The notes under the pieces were generated by a model. The model was not told the origin of the DNA, did no database searches, and worked only from the letters and a program-made list of their open reading frames with translations. From JBBRMU01 sp038230655 (lineage in GTDB: Bacteria; Patescibacteriota; Microgenomatia; UBA1406; GWC2-37-13): a DNA stretch of 28,456 nucleotides. Both the position numbers and the translations under genes were made by a program. The stretch lies in NCBI GenBank assembly GCA_038230655.1, contig JBBRMU010000012.1:1-28456 (forward strand). Reading direction: 5' to 3'. Below are positions 22,774 to 28,456 of this stretch, piece after piece. Each line of letters starts with the position of its first letter. The first letter of the stretch is position 1.

Positions 22774-24390
22774 TTAAAATAAATTAACTTTTCCTCCTGG
22801 TGGGTTATAAACAATTGGATATCCAAAATTTGCTTTAGAATATTCTGAAATTTTAGGAATGAGTTGAGAATCTATAGTTCGATCAGGCTCAAAATTAAGA
22901 AAACTAGTTTTATAGGGAAACGAGGGATCTTTACCAGATTTAAGGCACATTTTTAGGTAAGCAATATAAAAAGCTTCAATATTATAGGGTTTATCTTGAT
23001 CTAGATACTCCATCATATCAAGTGCAATATCATTAGAAGATACTCCATCAGGATCAAGAATTATATTACCTTTTTGATCCAATATTACTCTTTCTATATC
23101 TTGAGCAGGACCTCGTAGACTTATACCTTTTTCATTAAATATCTGTTTAATCTTAACATAATCTGCCAATGGGCTATCTCTAAAGTATAAAGCGACTCTG
23201 CCTCCATCAGCAATAGTTTTCATTTCAGATGGAGCGATTCCGGCTAAAACTAAGGAATCTAAAGGATCAAATAAAGCTGGTAATTTATTATCGCCAATAT
23301 ATTTAGGGATATTACTTGGTTCAATATAACATTTAAAAAGTTGGCTCATTGGTAAACGATCTTTGTTCGAGTTTGGCATAAAATGCACATACTGACCACT
23401 CATATAATCATAGTTCCGTAAGCCTCTTTCGTTACCATATCTCTTAAGAGCAGCAGTGGCTGCATTTAGATGAGCTTGAGTAATGAGTTTGTTTTTATTT
23501 ACATCTTGTTCAAAAATTACTCCATTTTTATTTAGGAAATCCTTCATTAACCAAGTAGGTAAAAAATCTCTATTATCTTCAATACTACCTACCATTCCAC
23601 GACTATTGGCCAGCTGATATAAAAAATCCTTTACTGCAGGATCTGAAGGCATCTTACCGGCATCAAGTTCAATTATCCATTCTCCCAATTTTGCAGCCTG
23701 TTCCCTCCATTCTTGAGGAAGTTCTTTATTGAGTCTTTGTGTTATCCCCTCAATGATTTTATGAGCTTCCATTTCACTTTTTTGTTGCATTAAATTTGTG
23801 GTTAACTCAGCTTTTAACGATTGATTATTTTGAAAGTATCGTCTATATTCTTCTGCTAAAATTTTAGGATCTTTTTCATTAGGATCAAAACCTGCCTCTA
23901 CCAAAAATGACTGAATTGCCTGAAATAAATCTGGAGATGCTTTTCCGTTCTCTAAGAGAACATCAGGATTAACACTCGTATTTAATCCCCGTAAAGACTC
24001 TGCCACATTCACCAATCTCATTTTTAATTGAATTTGATAATGATCATATTGTGTAGCTAATTCATCTACTGGGAGAGAATCTCCATTGTTTATATTGATT
24101 TTTTTGGCTTTAACTAAATCATTAACTACCGCATGTACTAGTGATGTTCTCTGTTCTTCAGGAATATTTTTATTTTTCAAAAGAACAGCTATGGAAGGTT
24201 TGTTGTATTTACCATCTGAGATATTTTTTAGTACATCACCGGCAGAAAAAGTTCCTTGGGCTAGCTCTTGATCCATTGCGATTTTTGAAGCTAAAGCAGG
24301 GACTACGGGAGGGTTCCAGATAGATTTGTCTGTTTTTGTAATATCTATTATTTCTTGAGGCGCATTCAGCTCTGAAGTAATATCTATCAT
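22774..24390 (-). CDS. Orphan 538-residue soluble protein of unknown function
   Basis: This is a long intact reading frame of 538 residues with no signal peptide and no membrane segment. It is predominantly helical in the first ~300 residues, with charged helices such as QQKSEMEAHKIIEGITQRL, and more mixed after that. Readable marks include NYDYMSGQYVHFMPN, a short FRDSPLADYVKIKQ segment, and a repeated D-x-K/P-G-x-I/V turn (LDQKGNIILDPDG). None is a catalytic motif I can assign. It stands alone, flanked by tRNA-Met and the gene-poor stretch, with a convincing promoter (TTGAAA-N17-TATCAT, 9 nt before the ATG). Good codon structure over its length argues for a real, expressed gene. Possible mobile-element cargo, but no integrase is visible. 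Confidence 0.75.
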   Translation of the reverse strand: MIDITSELNAPQEIIDITKTDKSIWNPPVVPALASKIAMDQELAQGTFSAGDVLKNISDGKYNKPSIAVLLKNKNIPEEQRTSLVHAVVNDLVKAKKININNGDSLPVDELATQYDHYQIQLKMRLVNVAESLRGLNTSVNPDVLLENGKASPDLFQAIQSFLVEAGFDPNEKDPKILAEEYRRYFQNNQSLKAELTTNLMQQKSEMEAHKIIEGITQRLNKELPQEWREQAAKLGEWIIELDAGKMPSDPAVKDFLYQLANSRGMVGSIEDNRDFLPTWLMKDFLNKNGVIFEQDVNKNKLITQAHLNAATAALKRYGNERGLRNYDYMSGQYVHFMPNSNKDRLPMSQLFKCYIEPSNIPKYIGDNKLPALFDPLDSLVLAGIAPSEMKTIADGGRVALYFRDSPLADYVKIKQIFNEKGISLRGPAQDIERVILDQKGNIILDPDGVSSNDIALDMMEYLDQDKPYNIEAFYIAYLKMCLKSGKDPSFPYKTSFLNFEPDRTIDSQLIPKISEYSKANFGYPIVYNPPGGKVNLF

Positions 24391-24399
24391 ATTTAACTT

Positions 24400-24428
24400 A
24401 TGATAATAAAATTATCCAATAATTTCAA
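24400..24428 (-). promoter_or_regulatory. Promoter of the orphan 538-residue gene
   Basis: On the minus strand, TTGAAA (24423-24428), 17 nt spacer, TATCAT (24400-24405), then 9 nt to the ATG. Both boxes are 5/6 matches. The predicted transcript is again nearly leaderless. Confidence 0.55.
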
Positions 24429-24534
24429 TTTAAGATTACCCTAATTTGATTACATTATAAAATTATATTTATGATATAAAAAAATCCCACATAATCAGCA
24501 AGTACAAGTATTAAAAATTAGAAACAGGTCGATG

Positions 24535-24606
24535 TGTCAGCAACAGGATTCGAACCTGTGACCACACGCTTATGAAACGTGAGCTCTACCGCTGAGCTAT
24601 GCTGAC
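24535..24606 (-). tRNA. tRNA-Met (CAU anticodon), elongator type
   Basis: It folds as a full cloverleaf of 72 nt without encoded CCA. The acceptor stem GTCAGCA/TGCTGAC is 7 bp. The D-arm is GCTC...GAGC. The anticodon arm is CACGT-TTCATAA-GCGTG with CAT. A short variable loop is followed by T-arm ACAGG-TTCGAAT-CCTGT. Position 1 is G paired with C72, and the anticodon stem lacks three consecutive G-C pairs, so it is not an initiator tRNA. The TGGTCACAGGTTCGAAT part resembles bacterial elongator tRNA-Met more than lysidine-modified tRNA-Ile2, though that alternative cannot be fully excluded. CCA must be added after transcription. Confidence 0.95.
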
Positions 24607-24621
24607 TAATATCACCCAATA

Positions 24622-25551
24622 GTGTATATTATAATTGAACATAGAGAAATCGACAATCTGGACACACCAAAGCTTTCCATCATTATAATCTCCTATAACA
24701 CGAAAGAGTTAACTCTCAACTGTCTGAAGTCAGTCTTAGAAGAAACTGATAGGACTAATTTGCCGTATGAAATAGTACTTGTTGACAATAACTCCACAGA
24801 TGGTAGCGTCGAAGCAGTTAAAGCACTTAAAAGTCCTCTCATCTCAATCATTGAGGAAAAAAACAATTTGGGATTCGGCAAAGGCAATAACCTAGCTGTC
24901 AAAAAGGCAAAAGGTGAGTATATTTTACTATTAAACTCAGATACAGTAGTTTTAGAAGGTGGAATTGAGAAATTGTTCAATTTTTATGAACAGAGACAGC
25001 AAAAAATACAGTTTCTTGGGGGTAAATTATTAAACAAAGATATGACTTTACAGCCTTCCGCAGCCCCATTTTATAGTCCCATTGTTGTTTTTCTTGCCCT
25101 ATTTCTAAGAGGAGATTATTGGGGAGCTACTAGATACAGTCCTTCATCTGAAAAACGGGTAGATTGGATATCTGGAGCCTGCATACTTACAAAGAAGTCA
25201 TATTACACTGAACTTGGAGGCTTTGATGAGGATATATTTATGTACATGGAAGAAGTCGATCTGCTTTATCGGGCAGCTAAACGAGGCTACTTCACGTATT
25301 TCTATCCTGAAGCTAAATTTATTCATCTGGGCTCAGCTTCCAGTGGTCAACGGACCTTCCCAATAGTCCAAGTTTACCAAGGTTTCCTCTTTTTTTATCA
25401 TAAACACTACAGCCGTTTCTCCCTTAATTTGCTTAAAATTATGCTAAAATTAAAAGCAGTAATTGGAGTATCAATAGGAAGAGTTTTTAGGAACAAATAT
25501 TTGGTTGAAACATATGAAAAAGCTTATAAAATCGTTGAAATGGATAGATAA
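24622..25551 (+). CDS. Family 2 glycosyltransferase (rhamnosyltransferase-like)
   Basis: This ~300-residue GT-A fold enzyme transfers a sugar from an activated donor to a growing surface glycan on the cytoplasmic side. The N-terminal nucleotide-binding strand is LSIIIISYNTKELTLNCLKS, followed by EIVLVDNNSTDGS. The DxD-like element is NSDT (~106). The acceptor side shows RVDWISGACILTKK and GGFDEDIFMYMEEVDLLYRA, the WbbL/rhamnosyltransferase-type signature. The start is uncertain: the listed GTG overlaps the tRNA promoter and no ATG lies between it and the first core strand. CTG or ATT codons closer to the core are the only other options. It overlaps the next gene by about 40 nt, indicating an operon. 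Confidence 0.9.
   Translation: MYIIIEHREIDNLDTPKLSIIIISYNTKELTLNCLKSVLEETDRTNLPYEIVLVDNNSTDGSVEAVKALKSPLISIIEEKNNLGFGKGNNLAVKKAKGEYILLLNSDTVVLEGGIEKLFNFYEQRQQKIQFLGGKLLNKDMTLQPSAAPFYSPIVVFLALFLRGDYWGATRYSPSSEKRVDWISGACILTKKSYYTELGGFDEDIFMYMEEVDLLYRAAKRGYFTYFYPEAKFIHLGSASSGQRTFPIVQVYQGFLFFYHKHYSRFSLNLLKIMLKLKAVIGVSIGRVFRNKYLVETYEKAYKIVEMDR
24628..24656 (-). promoter_or_regulatory. Promoter of tRNA-Met
   Basis: On the minus strand TTGTCG (24651-24656) is separated by 17 nt from TATAAT (24628-24633), which ends 21 nt before the tRNA 5' end. It lies inside the first codons annotated for the glycosyltransferase on the other strand, which bears on the true start of that gene. Confidence 0.5.
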
Positions 25552-27058
25552 TAATTTGGTGCATTTTACCGTTATTTTCTTCATAGTCGCGGTCTCTCTT
25601 CTTCCAAAAATTCCTTTTAAGAATATTGAGTATACCTATATCAAATTCCGACTTGATGACTTTCTACCAGCATTTGTTGGTGTGATTTTTCTGATCCAAT
25701 TTCTCCGCAGAAAAATCACCCTGAATACTAAGTTCCTTGTCATCTTCTGCCTTTATTGGTTAGCCGTATTTCTCTCGTTTTTTGTCGGCGCATATATCAA
25801 AAACACCATTGTCGTTGAAGGAATCGGGTATTTACATAGCATGAGAAGAATTGAGTACATGTTTATTTTTTTTATAGCATCTTCAGCAATAACCTCAGAA
25901 AGAAGATTCAAACAATATATGGTTATCTATCTCGTAGTTTTGGGAATTGTAGCAGCCTACGGACTGGGACAACGTTTCTTCCAGTTTCCTTCAATACAGT
26001 CGATGAATCCAGCGTACTCAGACGGTAGGGTACTATTTTTAAACAAAGATGACCGGATTAACTCCACATTTGGTGGCCATTTTGATTTCGCCGGTTATCT
26101 CACTTTCTCCTTTCCAATCATTTTTGGTTTTTACTACGGATTAAAAAATCGCACCTTTATCACTATATACTTCCTTTCATTCATTGCGTTACTTTATACA
26201 TCTATGAGGTCAGCATTCGGTGCATATATATTAACGGTTCCGCTTTTTTTTGCAGTAAATAAAAAATTCAAGATGTTAGCATTCATTTTGGTGACTTCAG
26301 CAATTCTGACAGTACTAACTGGACAGATGATCAAAAGGTTTAGAGATACTCTCGCTGTTAAAACCGTTTATGTGAATACTCAAACAAGTCAAACGACTAT
26401 TCATCAAAAAAATAGTCCAAAAGATCTGCCCCATGGTGGACCAAATATTGTTCTACCGTTTCTACCAAGAGATAACTCTGCCATACCAGTAGACCCAGGA
26501 CAGATACAGATTGTAGCTATCGAACAAGCACAGGCTGAGTTGAAGCAACAAGGTAAAAAACTTAATACAGCAGAAATCGGGAAAAGAGCAGACGAGATCT
26601 CAAAGTTTATCAAACCTCAAAAAAGTCTCTTATGCGATATTTCCTGTTCGGTGCGTTTGCAAGTCGAGTGGCCAAGAGCCATAGGAGCTTTCTTATATAA
26701 TCCGCTGGTTGGAACCGGGCCCTCATCAATTACCGAAGCCACTGATAACGATATTTTTAGGTCATTTGGAGAGGTAGGAATAATTGGCTCTTTTTTCTTC
26801 TTTTTTATACTATTCAGTATATGTAGATATGTTCTAAAAGCAAAGAAGTTCGTTAAAGGAGACGAAAAAATGATCTATAGCGGATTTGTATTTGGCGTTG
26901 TTGCTCTTTTACTTAACGCCTTCTATGTGGATGTTTTCGAAGCTTCTAAAGTAGCTTACAATTTTTGGATGGTAGCAGGCTTTTATGTTGGCGTTTCGCA
27001 CTTAATTATAAATGACACAAAAGAACATGATAAAAGAAGAGCACAGAAATCTTCTTAA
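25514..27058 (+). CDS. O-antigen ligase/polymerase-like membrane protein (Wzy/WaaL family)
   Basis: This polytopic protein of ~514 residues (from the ATG; an upstream in-frame TTG at 25505 would add three) has around ten hydrophobic helices. A large hydrophilic external loop lies at ~290-400, before the last helices. Family marks are NSTFGGHFDFAGYLTFSFPI, LLYTSMRSAFGAY (an arginine in the conserved helix) and ALYNPLVGTGPSS-like text around residue 400. Such proteins polymerise or transfer undecaprenol-linked glycans to lipid, protein or cell-wall acceptors. It overlaps both the upstream glycosyltransferase and the downstream GT39 gene, so it belongs to one operon. In an organism without a classical outer membrane the acceptor may be a pilin or S-layer protein; that is speculation. 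Confidence 0.85.
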   Translation: MKKLIKSLKWIDNNLVHFTVIFFIVAVSLLPKIPFKNIEYTYIKFRLDDFLPAFVGVIFLIQFLRRKITLNTKFLVIFCLYWLAVFLSFFVGAYIKNTIVVEGIGYLHSMRRIEYMFIFFIASSAITSERRFKQYMVIYLVVLGIVAAYGLGQRFFQFPSIQSMNPAYSDGRVLFLNKDDRINSTFGGHFDFAGYLTFSFPIIFGFYYGLKNRTFITIYFLSFIALLYTSMRSAFGAYILTVPLFFAVNKKFKMLAFILVTSAILTVLTGQMIKRFRDTLAVKTVYVNTQTSQTTIHQKNSPKDLPHGGPNIVLPFLPRDNSAIPVDPGQIQIVAIEQAQAELKQQGKKLNTAEIGKRADEISKFIKPQKSLLCDISCSVRLQVEWPRAIGAFLYNPLVGTGPSSITEATDNDIFRSFGEVGIIGSFFFFFILFSICRYVLKAKKFVKGDEKMIYSGFVFGVVALLLNAFYVDVFEASKVAYNFWMVAGFYVGVSHLIINDTKEHDKRRAQKSS

Positions 27059-28456
27059 AGTAGATTTCCTCATCTTAGGTATAATTCTCGTAATTGCTCT
27101 GACCTTTAGAGTATATAAATATAATACTCCCCTTGCTGACTTTCACTCTTGGAGGCAGGCAGATACAGCTGCTGTAGCGAAAAACTTTGTCAAAGGCGGC
27201 TTTGACTTACTGCATCCGAAGTATGATGACCTCTCAAATATTCAGTCAGGAAAGGAAAATCCTGAGGGATATAGATTCGTAGAGTTTCCTCTCTATAATG
27301 CTTTGATAGCAGTTGGATATAGTATCTTTCCATTTGTGGCTTTAGAGATCTGGGGAAGATTTATTAGTATTATTTCTTCTCTAGTTGTGTTGGCTATTAT
27401 GTATTATTTTCTAGTTAAAGAACACTCTCGGACTGCTGCAATAATTGGATCAACAGTATTTGCCACATTCCCTTTCTTCGTCTTTTTTTCTCGCGTTGTC
27501 TTGCCAGAAATGAATGCTTTGGCCTTTATGTTCCTTTCATTATTCTTCAGTTATAGATTTGCTCTAAACTCAAAAAAATTATCTCTCGTTACTTTTAGTT
27601 TTGCAGTTCTTTTTTTTGCGGCTGCTGTTTTAATCAAGCCGACTGTTATTTTCTACGGACTTCCAATCTTATATTTATTCATAAAAAAATACTCACTCAA
27701 ATTTTACAAAAAGCCTTTTTTCTACCTCTTTTTCATACTTAGCCTTATTCCGCTGATTTTATGGCGAAAGTATATTTTAAACTTCCCGCAGGGCATTCCC
27801 AGCAGCAGCTGGTTAATCACAAGTGTTAATACATCAACCGGACTTCAGAATATTTTCTTACGGCCCTCATTCTTCAGATGGATATTTTACGAAAGAATTA
27901 ATAATCTCATACTTGGTGGATACACGACATTTTTATTTATCCTTGGCCTAATCGTAAAGTCGCCACGCTACTTTCTACACTCGATCATTGTCGCTGCTTT
28001 TGCTTACATCTTTGTTTTTGAAGGAGGAAATGTTCAACACGCCTATTACCAAACACTTATTCTCCCAGCCTTAGGGGTGAGTGTTGGCTTAGGAGGGGCC
28101 TTCTTAATAGAGAATGCGTCTCTTTTTATTTCAAAAATAGGGGTCTTCATCTTAATTTTTGTTACATTAGTCTTTTCATTTCTAATTTCATACAATCAAG
28201 TCAAAGACTACTACAGCTACTCCGTCGACCTGGTCCATATTGCCCGTTATATTAATCAGATTACTGCTCCTGATGATAAGATAGTCACAGATACAGTCGG
28301 CGATACAACACTTCTCTTCCTAGCCAATAGAAGAGGAGCACCAGCTGTTTACAAAAGCCTCCCCGAACTTAAAAACCCAGGTTATAGTTACTTTGTGACT
28401 TTCAGTAAAGATGTCGCCACTGCAGTTATAAAAGATAAGAAGTTTACTCTTATTGA
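27027..28456 (+). CDS. GT39/ArnT-like membrane glycosyltransferase, 3' truncated by window edge
   Basis: An open frame runs from ATG 27027 to the window end (476 codons and two bases). The first membrane helix (~14-30) is followed by LADFHSWRQADTAAVAKNF, with the acidic/His motif (D38, H40) at the outer face that GT39/PMT-type GT-C enzymes use for lipid-linked sugar donors. At least eight more hydrophobic segments follow. FSRVVLPEMNALAFMFL, LIKPTVIFYGLPILYLF and FEGGNVQHAYYQTLILP are typical of this family, which transfers sugars from polyprenyl phosphates to proteins or glycans. The start overlaps the upstream ligase-like gene by 32 nt. The soluble C-terminal part is only begun here. Confidence 0.88.
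   Translation, partial: MIKEEHRNLLKVDFLILGIILVIALTFRVYKYNTPLADFHSWRQADTAAVAKNFVKGGFDLLHPKYDDLSNIQSGKENPEGYRFVEFPLYNALIAVGYSIFPFVALEIWGRFISIISSLVVLAIMYYFLVKEHSRTAAIIGSTVFATFPFFVFFSRVVLPEMNALAFMFLSLFFSYRFALNSKKLSLVTFSFAVLFFAAAVLIKPTVIFYGLPILYLFIKKYSLKFYKKPFFYLFFILSLIPLILWRKYILNFPQGIPSSSWLITSVNTSTGLQNIFLRPSFFRWIFYERINNLILGGYTTFLFILGLIVKSPRYFLHSIIVAAFAYIFVFEGGNVQHAYYQTLILPALGVSVGLGGAFLIENASLFISKIGVFILIFVTLVFSFLISYNQVKDYYSYSVDLVHIARYINQITAPDDKIVTDTVGDTTLLFLANRRGAPAVYKSLPELKNPGYSYFVTFSKDVATAVIKDKKFTLI

Noticed and set aside
24622..28456. LPS O-antigen cluster in the strict sense.
   Set aside because: The genes are polysaccharide-type, but the window has no lipid A or outer-membrane genes, and the pilus operon lacks a secretin. 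A surface glycan or glycoprotein operon in a monoderm-like cell is the safer reading.
1..28456. CRISPR array, transposase or insertion sequence, prophage genes, or alternative genetic code.
   Set aside because: No regularly spaced repeats, no transposase or integrase motifs and no phage structural genes were seen. TGA is used as a normal stop (for example ftsK), which excludes the TGA-to-glycine code of Gracilibacteria/Absconditabacteria.

Overview
This 28.5 kb window looks like a chromosomal segment of an AT-rich, reduced-genome bacterium of the Candidate Phyla Radiation (Patescibacteria, most likely Microgenomates-like). The assignment is an inference. It rests on the gene content, the standard code with TGA used as a stop, a secretin-less type IV pilus operon, large Pro/Thr-rich pilins, a short MetRS, few recognisable Shine-Dalgarno sequences, and several promoters whose -10 box sits only 5-10 nt before the start codon.

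Region 1 (1-3201) holds the 3' end of mltG (+), a degenerate stretch with coding remnants, and a minus-strand pair: a single-domain response regulator followed by ftsK. A clear intrinsic terminator (3265-3288) separates this pair from the pilus operon upstream.

Region 2 (3314-13193, minus strand) is a compact type IV pilus operon, read from high to low coordinates: HPt protein, response regulator, pilB, pilC, GspH/FimT-like pilin, a 1073-residue pilin-adhesin, PilW-like pilin, PilX-like protein, a bitopic membrane protein, and a major pilin that may have its own promoter. Most junctions overlap or are 1-4 nt apart. The most striking gene is the 1073-residue one. It has a prepilin signal at the N terminus, two Pro/Thr linkers, a carbohydrate-binding-like beta domain, and a C-terminal beta-rich part with a Ca-loop signature. 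It looks like a PilY1-type tip adhesin fused to a minor pilin. No secretin, pilM/N/O or prepilin peptidase is present here.

Region 3 (13248-20985): a membrane-anchored SGNH hydrolase diverges from the pilus operon. Next come minus-strand rpsO-pnp, with a 113-nt structured element between them, then a plus-strand group: a frameshifted micro-ORF, a small membrane protein, metG, and a class A penicillin-binding protein.

Region 4 (21052-24606) holds an RmlC-like cupin, a broken gene behind an intact-looking promoter with an operator-like palindrome, a gene-poor stretch, an orphan 538-residue protein, and tRNA-Met.

Region 5 (24622-28456, plus) is the start of a surface polysaccharide/glycosylation operon: GT2 glycosyltransferase, O-antigen ligase/polymerase-like protein, and a GT39-like membrane glycosyltransferase that runs off the window. 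Overall the window is dominated by the cell envelope: peptidoglycan synthesis and cleavage, pili and surface glycans, with RNA and translation housekeeping genes between.
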